In this document: positions 1 to 5,096 of the stretch, in pieces | Layout of the letters: the number at the start of each line of letters is the position of its first letter | Position numbering within the stretch: the stretch's first letter is position 1 | Source: Bacteroidaceae bacterium | Lineage (GTDB): Bacteria; Bacteroidota; Bacteroidia; Bacteroidales; Bacteroidaceae | DNA: 6,235 nt | Direction: 5' to 3' | Assembly: GCA_017628775.1 (NCBI GenBank) | Contig: JAGBYN010000127.1 | Coordinates: 1 to 6,235 of the forward strand | Translations under genes and position numbers: made by a program | The notes under the pieces: model-generated | What the model was told of the DNA's origin: nothing | The model's input: the letters and a program-made list of their open reading frames with translations, nothing else | The model's database searches: none

Positions 1-72
1 ACGAGTGGCGGTGCGGTATTTCTTGTCGGGGTAATACTGCATGGCGAGGGTGCCGAAGGATTGGGTGAGCAT
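1..72 (-). CDS. DUF4248 family protein, N-terminal fragment cut by window edge
   Basis: A reading frame opens at the ATG at 72-70 and runs off the low-coordinate end of the window, giving 24 codons. An in-frame TAA lies nine codons upstream, so this ATG is the natural start. The visible peptide contains SFGTLAMQYYPDKKYRTATR. This resembles the opening of DUF4248 proteins, which typically begin with a Y/F-G-x-x-x-L-A-x-x-Y-x-P pattern followed by an A-x-R-x-L helix. DUF4248 proteins are small, have no established function, and are often found near VirE_N/DUF3987 genes in Bacteroidales; that context matches here and raises confidence. The gene is on the same strand as the cluster, downstream of the P5-like gene and separated from it by a repeat-rich spacer. 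Only the N-terminus is visible, so the family call rests on about 20 residues plus synteny. Confidence 0.6.
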   Translation of the reverse strand, partial: MLTQSFGTLAMQYYPDKKYRTATR

Positions 73-91
73 GGTTTTAGAGTAAGTTTTG

Positions 92-160
92 AAAGTTTAG
101 AGATTAGAGTTTTTTTTGAAAGTTGAGAGTTGAGAGTTTAGAGTTTAGAGAAGTTAGAGC
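92..160. repeat. Degenerate heptamer tract (AGAGTTT/AGAGTTG units)
   Basis: Repeated 7-bp units of the form AGAGTTT, AGAGTTG and variants (for example GTTGAGAGTTGAGAGTTTAG) fill this stretch between the DUF4248 start and the P5-like gene. It includes a run of eight T (110-117) followed by GAAAGTTGAGAG. The same motif recurs at 817-880 and briefly near 985-996, so it is a local dispersed family. Similar short heptamer tracts occur between genes in Bacteroidales genomes (from memory). It is non-coding here. Confidence 0.7.
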
Positions 161-221
161 ATTCGCCTCGTTAAGAGGAGCCTTCAGCTCGTTCAGAGGA
201 GCCTTCGCCTCTTTGGGGAGC
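161..221. repeat. 21-bp tandem repeat, about three copies
   Basis: Three adjacent related units are visible: 161-181 (ATTCGCCTCGTTAAGAGGAG plus C), 182-202 (CTTCAGCTCGTTCAGAGGAG plus C) and a shorter 203-221 (CTTCGCCTCTTTGGGGAGC). Each carries short complementary GCCTC/GAGG-type segments that could fold into small hairpins. The array lies just downstream of the P5-like gene stop on the minus strand. It may act as a transcript end, but it has no clean U-tract. The related hairpin AGAGGCTTCGCCTCT at 961-975 suggests the unit is dispersed locally. Confidence 0.7.
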
Positions 222-247
222 AGAGAGGGGAGGAGGGGGGGAGCGGA

Positions 248-808
248 TTAATCTTCAAATGCCTTGTTCAGTGCTTCTTCAATGGCGTCTCGGTCAACGT
301 CGGCCATGGCGATGCCATTTTCAATGCAGGTCATGGCGGCGAGCAGGTCGATGAGTTTGGATTTTGCTTGCAGATCTTGGGCGGTGTAGGCGTCGTCGTG
401 GGGGTAGGGTGCGGTTTCTGAGGGATTTGAGCTCTCTGCCTTCAATCCGCATGGCGGTTGTACTCTGTTCTCTGTACTCTGTACTCTTGTAAAGCTTGGG
501 CGCATGAGGGCTTCATTGCCTGCTAAGGTTGTGAGGTGGCAGATGGCTTTTAAGTAGGCCTCGGAGTCGTTTTCTGTGGGTGGTGCCCAACGCAGGATGA
601 TGTTGCGCGGTGTAAATGGTGTTTGCTTCTTTTCATAGTAATTGTAATAGGATTCAAGGATGCGCCAGGCGGCACGATAGCCCATTGTGAGCGATGTGAA
701 TTGCACGAAGCTTTTGTCTGTTTGCTTCGCTCGAGCACCCTGCCAACGAGAGGCTGAGTGGCGAATATTAAGCGGGTTGTTGTTGCGGAGTCCGCGGGGG
801 GAGGTCAT
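248..808 (-). CDS. P5-like phage structural/lysozyme-like protein
   Basis: A 186-residue protein whose first ~105 residues match a phage-derived family often annotated 'structural protein P5' in Bacteroidetes. Visible hallmarks are RGLRNNNPLNIR (residues 5-16), W22-Q-G, a QTDxSFVQF strand (29-37), the GYRAAW helix (43-48) and RWAPPxEND (73-81). The NNNPxNIR motif also starts many phage cell-wall-degrading modules, so a peptidoglycan-active role is possible, but no catalytic residue can be assigned. Residues ~105-140 are a polar, Pro/Ser-rich linker, partly encoded by an expanded 7-bp repeat (RVQSTENRVQ, 108-117). Residues 140-186 form an acidic helical tail. No signal peptide or membrane segment is seen. 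The start is the only ATG next to the N-terminal motif, preceded by an A-rich stretch. It follows the primase-helicase gene after a 211-bp repeat-filled gap, so it may be transcribed separately. Confidence 0.75.
   Translation of the reverse strand: MTSPRGLRNNNPLNIRHSASRWQGARAKQTDKSFVQFTSLTMGYRAAWRILESYYNYYEKKQTPFTPRNIILRWAPPTENDSEAYLKAICHLTTLAGNEALMRPSFTRVQSTENRVQPPCGLKAESSNPSETAPYPHDDAYTAQDLQAKSKLIDLLAAMTCIENGIAMADVDRDAIEEALNKAFED
459..486. repeat. Four-copy 7-bp repeat inside the P5-like gene
   Basis: The plus strand reads TGTACTC, TGTTCTC, TGTACTC, TGTACTC in direct succession. On the coding strand this is a GAGTACA heptamer array encoding RVQSTENRVQ in the linker between the conserved domain and the acidic tail. 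Seven is not a multiple of three, so gain or loss of one unit would shift the frame of the last ~70 residues. Confidence 0.85.
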
Positions 809-816
809 AGGCGTTC

Positions 817-880
817 TTTTTTTTGAAAGTTGAGAGTTTATTTAAAAGTAGAGAGTTTATTTAAAAGTTGAGAGTTGAGA
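817..880. repeat. Dispersed heptamer family plus 19-bp duplication
   Basis: A T8-GAAAGTTGAGAGTT block (817-838) is identical over 22 bp to 110-131 on the other side of the P5-like gene. It is followed by an 18-bp sequence, GAGAGTTTATTTAAAAGT, present twice in tandem (832-849 and 851-868), then further GTTGAGAG units. On the minus strand this is the immediate upstream region of the P5-like gene. A perfect TAnnTTTG element was not found in it. Confidence 0.75.
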
Positions 881-899
881 GAATCCATCCGGCATGTAG

Positions 900-921
900 G
901 GGCCGATCACCGTGTCGGCCC
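900..921. repeat. GC-rich hairpin, probable dispersed-repeat fragment
   Basis: GGGCCGA (900-906) and TCGGCCC (915-921) form a perfect 7-bp stem with an 8-nt loop. The surrounding sequence (GTAGGGGCC...GGCCCG) resembles short intergenic repeats of the form GTAGGGGCGG...CCGCCC seen scattered in gut bacterial genomes, with a compensating change in both arms. No U-tract follows on either strand, so it is not a canonical terminator. Confidence 0.5.
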
Positions 922-960
922 GTCGTCAAACAACGCACCAATCTCCTTATAGAGAGGGTT

Positions 961-975
961 AGAGGCTTCGCCTCT
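961..975. repeat. Small hairpin AGAGGC-TTC-GCCTCT
   Basis: A perfect 6-bp inverted repeat lies 45 bp downstream of the primase-helicase stop. It is related in sequence to the 21-bp tandem units at 161-221. It lacks a U-tract on either strand, so any termination role would be weak. Confidence 0.45.
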
Positions 976-1003
976 TGAGAGGGGTGAGTTGAGAGAAAAT
1001 GTG

Positions 1004-1024
1004 TGTGACGTGTCACATGTCACA
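1004..1024. repeat. GTGAC/GTCAC inverted and direct repeats at the gene end
   Basis: TGTGAC-GT-GTCACA (1004-1017) is a perfect inverted repeat with 6-bp arms. A further GTCAC copy (1019-1023) overlaps the stop codon of the primase-helicase gene (1020-1022). It may be a transcript-end structure or a protein-binding site; no U-tract follows. Confidence 0.5.
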
Positions 1025-3359
1025 GGCAAGTCAGGGCGAGTGTTTTTCTGACCTTTCTGTAAACGCCCTGTTGCTCTGTTTCAATGATTTTACCCCTACT
1101 TTTCCATTGCCTGATGAGCATGTGGTTTGTTTCGCTTGATGTTGTTGGGCGCAGTGTTTGCAGGGTGTCGAGGGTGAATTCGTTGGGCAGTTTAGGGAGT
1201 AGTCCACTTCCGTTGGCGCCTTGCGTGCCGTACACTTGTTCGTGGGCTTTTTGCAATCGGTCTTTGAAGACGTGCCATTTCACCCAGAGGTCGTACTCCA
1301 CGCTCCACGTGGTGAAATCCTCAATCTCCTGCGTCCATTGCGATCCGTTCATGACGTAGAGCAGCATCGCACGGTTAAATCCCGAGCGCACGCTTCGCTT
1401 GACGTATTCTGCCATGACTTTGTTTTGGAGTTCCTTGGCGTATTCAATAAAGCGGCGTTGTGCTGTGCGTGTCCATTCAATGAGCTGAGGGCACTCATAT
1501 TCGCCTTTAGCCTGCTCCAGGGTTTGAATGTAGGGTTTAAGCTGTTGAGAAAAGTCGGGCGCGTAGCGTTCGAAGATGGGTATTTCTTCGCCCCAGTCGT
1601 CTTCGTCCACGGTGATGGTGCAACAGGTGATGCGCGAGAGTGTGCCATCGATTATTGCGTTTGTGTTAAAGAAGTTGTGTGCCATGGTTTGTGTTGTTGA
1701 CGCGTTCCAGTTAAGCCTCAGCATGACATGCTCGTTTACGGCGTCAATGCCTACGCGCTCTTGTCCATAGCAGGCTCGGTCGTAAGCGAGCTTGATGAGT
1801 TCGTTTTCAGCCCCTTTTTTGGCCGATGCATCAGCCAGTCCTCTTAGTTGCTCAAGTTCGTTAATCTTCACGTAGAGCGAGCGTTCGCCAGCTTCTTTGA
1901 GTCGTTTCACGAGTGCCGCATTCGTTGTGTTGGGTGCGAGCTGCTGAATGATGAGTCCTTCGGGTCGGCGTGGTTTTTCTTTATTGCTGCCCATGGCTTT
2001 GATTTTCTCTCGCCATTCATTTTCGCTTTTTCGGTGCTTATTGTCGCGCTCGCGAATGTTGGCCATGATAAACTCGATAGGCACATCCACCGCCGACTTC
2101 CCACTTGCTTGCGGTGCTATGAGCAGGTTCAGGAATGCCGGTTCGTAGCATTTATTGTCGGCATATTTGAAGCGCACGTTTTCAAGGTGCACGCCCATCG
2201 GTGGGAATACCGCCATTGCCACGGCAGGCTTCATGTGCTGGGGAGTGGATGAGAGGAGCAGGCGAAGCACATCGGGCAGATTTTCGGGCATTGTGGGTAT
2301 GGGCCACACAGGTCCTAATTCTTCGTTGATGCCGTTAATCGCACTGTTGAGTTTAGCTCCGAGAAAGGGCGTTTCGGGATAGCTACACATGGCTCTGAGG
2401 AGTTGCTCGTACTCGGGCTTCTCAACGCCAAAGGAGGGTATGATTTCAGCCAGCCATTCAGGGTTGTTGTCCGTAATTTTGCGCAGTTCAACGGCAAGAT
2501 GCTTAATCAGCGTGTGGCGTCCGCCTTCATAGGGAAAGCCTTCCACCTTGGGTATGAGTCGCTCCACGATGGTGGCGTAGGGCACGTTGCCGTAGTGCGT
2601 GGGGTATTTACGGTTGCTGTTTTGAGAGGATTGGCTTTGGTCGGCTCGAGCATGGGGTTGATGGGCGTGGCTTGCCGTGTTCTTAAGGTGCACAACGTCA
2701 AGGACCTTAGGCTTGAATAGCGCTTCACGGTCGATGTAATAAATATCCTCCTTAATGGGCAGGAACGATGGCCGCGAGTGGTCCTTGCATGCGGGGTCGG
2801 AAGGCATATCAACGCCCATGGCATCAAGCCACTTTTTCTTCGCTTCCTCAAAAGGCAATGCCAGTTCGTTGGCGCGGCGCCGAACCACGATTCTCAGTCC
2901 TTCACCGCTTGGCGTTTTGTGGAGCAGCATGAGGTGTGGTTTAAGCGCCATCTCTTCAAGTCGTGTGCATATTTGTTTCGCCAATTCATCGACCTTGCCC
3001 TCCACGTGGTCGAGGTCAATCATCAGCAAATCAGTGGGGCGCATGAACTCACCGCACCGGCTGCCTTTGGGCTTCACGCCTTTCTGCTGACACGCTTCAA
3101 GATACGCCGCATACTTCTCTTCATCCAAAACGCCTTGGAAATAGAGCATCGGCAGTAACTGCTTGCTGAGTTTTGGGTCGGCTCCAGCACGCGTTTTCTC
3201 GATCAATTCGTGGGTTAGGGGCGAGGCGATGAGCGAGTCGAAAATCTCGGGAGTGAGCGGTTTGAGCTTCAAGTCGAACTTGACTTTTGCTTCTTCCTTA
3301 CCATCTTTTGTTTCAAGATAAGATTCATTAAAATCGGTGTAATACAATGTCTGTGTCAT
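1020..3359 (-). CDS. VirE_N (BT4734-like) PrimPol plus DUF3987 helicase-type protein
   Basis: A 779-residue two-module protein. Residues ~30-215 match the BT4734-like/VirE N-terminal domain, a primase-polymerase-type fold: the acidic metal-binding strand is LLMIDLDH (D115, D117), followed by TPSGEGLRIVV (149-159) and DPACKDHSRPSFLP (188-201). A His/Gln/Ser-rich linker follows (~225-250), then a helical region (~255-345). DUF3987 spans ~350-665 and carries a P-loop-like APQASGKS (415-422), a Walker-B-like YVKINELEQL (496-505), LNWNASTT (549-556) and a conserved DGTLSR (571-576). The C-terminus (~723-770) looks like a winged helix. The inferred role is cytosolic primase-helicase activity on element DNA; biochemical function in this family is not established to my knowledge. 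The start codon follows the upstream gene's stop by one base (TAA-G-ATG), implying translational coupling. Length is usual for the family and the frame is intact. Confidence 0.88.
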   Translation of the reverse strand: MTQTLYYTDFNESYLETKDGKEEAKVKFDLKLKPLTPEIFDSLIASPLTHELIEKTRAGADPKLSKQLLPMLYFQGVLDEEKYAAYLEACQQKGVKPKGSRCGEFMRPTDLLMIDLDHVEGKVDELAKQICTRLEEMALKPHLMLLHKTPSGEGLRIVVRRRANELALPFEEAKKKWLDAMGVDMPSDPACKDHSRPSFLPIKEDIYYIDREALFKPKVLDVVHLKNTASHAHQPHARADQSQSSQNSNRKYPTHYGNVPYATIVERLIPKVEGFPYEGGRHTLIKHLAVELRKITDNNPEWLAEIIPSFGVEKPEYEQLLRAMCSYPETPFLGAKLNSAINGINEELGPVWPIPTMPENLPDVLRLLLSSTPQHMKPAVAMAVFPPMGVHLENVRFKYADNKCYEPAFLNLLIAPQASGKSAVDVPIEFIMANIRERDNKHRKSENEWREKIKAMGSNKEKPRRPEGLIIQQLAPNTTNAALVKRLKEAGERSLYVKINELEQLRGLADASAKKGAENELIKLAYDRACYGQERVGIDAVNEHVMLRLNWNASTTQTMAHNFFNTNAIIDGTLSRITCCTITVDEDDWGEEIPIFERYAPDFSQQLKPYIQTLEQAKGEYECPQLIEWTRTAQRRFIEYAKELQNKVMAEYVKRSVRSGFNRAMLLYVMNGSQWTQEIEDFTTWSVEYDLWVKWHVFKDRLQKAHEQVYGTQGANGSGLLPKLPNEFTLDTLQTLRPTTSSETNHMLIRQWKSRGKIIETEQQGVYRKVRKTLALTCL

Positions 3360-3360
3360 C

Positions 3361-3795
3361 TTAGGCTGCAGGTTGAGGGTTAGGTTTTTTTACGTTAGTT
3401 GCTTCAAGTTTTGGGCTTGTGGGCTTGAATGCGCCATTTCCAATGGCTTTGGCCACGAGTGCTGCGTCTTCTTGATAAAGACGTTTTGCCTGGTCGTTGT
3501 TGAGTTCAATGGGGAGGGCAGTTGTGATTCTGCACTTCGTTTTGAGGCGTTGAATATGAGAGTAAACGCCAATTTTTTCTTCGTCCTTGACAAGCCTACG
3601 CGTTGCATCGGCGGCGGCGTAGGGCCGAATTTCAATGGTCTTGCCATCGGGCATGATGCCCCAACTGCCCCGCGTTTTGCCATCTGCGAGATACGCCTTC
3701 TCGCGCAGGTAGGCGATAGCTTCGGGAATGAATTCAAGGGTTATAGACTTGTCGAGCGAGAATAAAGCCGTAACGGTAAAAGAAATTTTATTCAT
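3361..3795 (-). CDS. Conserved-looking protein of unknown function (144 aa)
   Basis: I do not recognise this family. The protein is 144 residues with no signal peptide, membrane segment or metal-binding Cys/His cluster. The N-terminus (MNKISFTVTALFSLD) looks like a beta strand, followed by a helix (FIPEAIAYLREKAYL), a short strand pair around WGIMPDGKTIEIRPY (45-59), a basic helix (ADATRRLVKDEEK), a strand-like RLKTKCRITTALPIEL, and a helix (NDQAKRLYQEDAALVAKAIG). The last ~20 residues are a disordered Pro/Lys/Asn tail ending PNPQPAA. It sits between the SSB-like gene (86-nt gap) and the primase-helicase gene (1-nt gap). That coupling suggests a helper for the primase-helicase, such as a loader, subunit or DNA-binding accessory. 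This is inference from position only. It does not look like HU, which often occurs near such genes. Confidence 0.8.
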   Translation of the reverse strand: MNKISFTVTALFSLDKSITLEFIPEAIAYLREKAYLADGKTRGSWGIMPDGKTIEIRPYAAADATRRLVKDEEKIGVYSHIQRLKTKCRITTALPIELNNDQAKRLYQEDAALVAKAIGNGAFKPTSPKLEATNVKKPNPQPAA

Positions 3796-3805
3796 AGTGA
3801 GTTGA

Positions 3806-3862
3806 TTATGTTTTCTTTGTGTGTAAGTGTTTCTGTTTGAGGAATATACTTGCGGTGCTCAT
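3806..3862 (-). CDS. Possible 18-codon leader ORF
   Basis: An ATG at 3862-3860 opens an 18-residue frame (MSTASIFLKQKHLHTKKT) ending at TAA 3808-3806. It fits inside the 86-nt gap, starting 19 nt after the SSB-like stop and ending 10 nt before the 144-residue protein's ATG. The peptide is basic. It could help pass ribosomes along the operon or be chance. There is no homology or codon evidence for it. Confidence 0.15.
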   Translation of the reverse strand: MSTASIFLKQKHLHTKKT

Positions 3863-3881
3863 CGATTCAGTTCGAAGCGCG

Positions 3882-4157
3882 TTAGCTTAGCTTGATGATT
3901 TCGTTTGCCACGATGTCCTGGTAGGTTGTGGCGTTATGCTCGTGCGTGCTAAAGTGGAGTGCGGCAACGACGAGGTCGCCGGCATAGAATTTACACATGG
4001 CCGAACTACCGAGAAGGGCAACGACGTAGGTGTTTTCGTACCTGCCCCCGAGTTCTTGAAGCACGATGGTCGATTTGTTGATCATTCCCCCCTCCGCCTT
4101 TTGCGACGACACTTGAATGGGTTCGGTTTGCTTGATGACTTTAAAAATGTTTTTCAT
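3882..4157 (-). CDS. OB-fold single-stranded-DNA-binding-like protein
   Basis: A 91-residue protein whose pattern fits a compact SSB-like OB fold: strand FKVIKQTEPIQVSS, strand STIVLQELGGRYEN (29-42), strand TYVVALLG (43-50), a short helix SSAMCKF, then GDLVVAALHFSTHEH (60-74) and the closing strand YQDIVANEIIKL (79-90). Small Bacteroidetes SSB-like proteins share the VLQE...YVV..LG...GD.V.A.L.F...YQD layout. This call is from pattern memory, not a search. It lacks the acidic C-terminal tail of a cellular SSB, so it may bind DNA without the usual partner recruitment. Its ATG lies two bases after the antirepressor stop (TAA-CC-ATG), so the two are co-transcribed and probably coupled. The likely role is coating single-stranded DNA for the downstream primase-helicase. 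Confidence 0.65.
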   Translation of the reverse strand: MKNIFKVIKQTEPIQVSSQKAEGGMINKSTIVLQELGGRYENTYVVALLGSSAMCKFYAGDLVVAALHFSTHEHNATTYQDIVANEIIKLS

Positions 4158-4159
4158 GG

Positions 4160-4894
4160 TTAAATGGCTTTTTTGTAGTTAAACAATTGATAAATAAATT
4201 GGCGTCCTCTCTCTGTCCATACCAGGGTGCTTTTGGAGTGCATCTCGCCGCGGGTGTCGTAGTAGGTGTGAATGCGGTTCTTGGCTAATCCTCGGCGCGC
4301 ATAGTTGGCGTAGAGCAAGTATTGTCCGCTTTGTGCATACTGAATGTGGCGGTCGCAGAGCATGCGGTTCAGGACGTAGGCCGTGGTGTTGAGTCCCTTG
4401 GCGATTTGCGTGGTGGTGAAGCACGTCACGGCATCGAGCACCTCGTCCACATAGTCGGCTTTCGGTTTGAGCATGGCAATCTCAGCATCGCGTCGCTCAA
4501 TGGTGGCTTGTGCAATCCGCAAAGCACGCGCCATGATCACCTCGTTGCTCTCGTCTGCCCCAACCATCATGTAGCCGCCCTGCTTGCGGATGGCAGGCAG
4601 CACCTCCGAGGTCACCCATTTCCTAAATCCCCTTGCTTGTGGTTTACGACTCTCAAGAATGGTGTCGTACAGGCCATCCTCGTTTACAAACGTGGCTTGT
4701 TGGCGCCTGCCCAATTTGTCGAGGATGGGGTACTTTGAAAGTACATCGTCTCCCAATCTTTGCACCACTTTCGAGGTATGCAACGCCAACACCTGGCACA
4801 CGTCCTTCAAGCAAAATAAAGGATTGCCCTGTTCGTCGCTCGTGGTGCGGATCGCACCAAATTCTTCGTTCTGAAAAATTTGAATTTCCGTCAT
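4160..4894 (-). CDS. BRO-N / KilAC phage antirepressor
   Basis: A phage-type antirepressor of 244 residues from the chosen start. The Bro-N domain covers ~1-110: MTEIQIFQNEEFGAIRT, then CLKDVCQVLAL (28-38), FVNEDGLYDTILESRKPQARGFRKWV (about 69-94) and VLPAIRKQGGY (98-108). A helical linker (~115-142) leads to a KilAC/ANT domain (~143-236): PKADYVDEVLD, FTTTQIAKGLN (159-169), LNRMLCDRHIQYAQSGQYLLY (about 175-195) and LVWTERGRQFI (224-234). Such proteins counter or replace phage repressors and bind DNA. The ATG at 4894 is chosen because the family motif starts there. An ATG at 4930 adds 12 residues and has GAGGAG seven bases upstream, so it is a real alternative. The farther ATG at 5017 lies upstream of the candidate promoter and is unlikely. 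It heads the run leading to the SSB-like and primase-helicase genes. Confidence 0.88.
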   Translation of the reverse strand: MTEIQIFQNEEFGAIRTTSDEQGNPLFCLKDVCQVLALHTSKVVQRLGDDVLSKYPILDKLGRRQQATFVNEDGLYDTILESRKPQARGFRKWVTSEVLPAIRKQGGYMMVGADESNEVIMARALRIAQATIERRDAEIAMLKPKADYVDEVLDAVTCFTTTQIAKGLNTTAYVLNRMLCDRHIQYAQSGQYLLYANYARRGLAKNRIHTYYDTRGEMHSKSTLVWTERGRQFIYQLFNYKKAI

Positions 4895-4927
4895 ATTTAA
4901 TAATGTTCCGTTTCTAAAGAAGTACGA

Positions 4928-4948
4928 CATTGTACTATCTCCTCGGAA
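4928..4948 (-). promoter_or_regulatory. Candidate ribosome binding site for the alternative antirepressor start
   Basis: On the minus strand, CCGAGGAGATAGTACAATG places a purine-rich GAGGAG seven bases before the ATG at 4930. Bacteroidetes rarely rely on Shine-Dalgarno pairing, so this supports but does not settle the 4930 start over the homology-favoured ATG at 4894. Confidence 0.35.
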
Positions 4949-4977
4949 TTTCTGATTGCAAAGGTCACACAAATTCC
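4945..4977 (-). promoter_or_regulatory. Candidate -7 element inside an inverted-repeat operator
   Basis: Minus-strand GACCTTTG (4966-4959) differs from the Bacteroidetes -7 consensus TAnnTTTG at one base; no clear -33 TTTG is seen at the right distance. It sits almost exactly at the centre of a perfect 7-bp inverted repeat, GGAATTT (4945-4951) and AAATTCC (4971-4977), with a 19-bp spacer. Transcription would start near 4950, just ahead of the 4930 and 4894 ATGs. The arrangement suggests repressor or autoregulatory control of the antirepressor operon. Confidence 0.4.
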
Positions 4978-4980
4978 AAT

Positions 4981-5005
4981 GGGTGCTCGGGGTGCTCGGG
5001 GTGCC
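4981..5005. repeat. 9-bp tandem repeat GGGTGCTCG (2.7 copies)
   Basis: GGGTGCTCG occurs at 4981-4989 and 4990-4998, followed by a partial GGGTGCC. The GGGGTGCTC at 4989-4997 is the exact reverse complement of GAGCACCCC at 5022-5030, one arm of the adjacent terminator hairpin. The array may therefore derive from the terminator arm. Confidence 0.7.
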
Positions 5006-5015
5006 AGCACCGCAC

Positions 5016-5042
5016 AAAAAAGAGCACCCCGTTGGGATGCTC
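5016..5042 (-). terminator. Intrinsic terminator of the small acidic-protein gene
   Basis: On the minus strand GAGCATCCC-AAC-GGGGTGCTC (5042-5022) folds into a stem of eight pairs with one internal A-C mismatch and a 3-nt loop, followed directly by TTTTTT (5021-5016). It lies 54 bp after the stop of the 92-residue protein and ahead of the antirepressor promoter, separating the two transcription units. Confidence 0.75.
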
Positions 5043-5096
5043 TATAAATCAACGCATTATGTAAAATTAAAGAAGTTTGGGGTGCTGAATAAATGC

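Noticed and set aside
215..241. G-quadruplex in the purine-rich stretch after the P5-like gene
   Set aside because: G runs are present but the first loop is eight bases or more and the spacing is irregular, so it falls short of the usual pattern.
1084..3158. Several plus-strand reading frames of 75-159 residues opposite the primase-helicase gene
   Set aside because: They mirror the intact, family-matching minus-strand gene, overlap one another, and show no family motifs.
3361..3795. HU-like DNA-binding protein, which often accompanies VirE_N/DUF3987 genes
   Set aside because: The sequence lacks the HU helical N-terminus and the arm motif. Only the position suggested it.
4895..5017. Longer antirepressor start at 5017
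   Set aside because: The extra N-terminus is translated from the terminator tail, 9-bp repeats and candidate promoter, is unlike the family, and lies before the likely transcript start.
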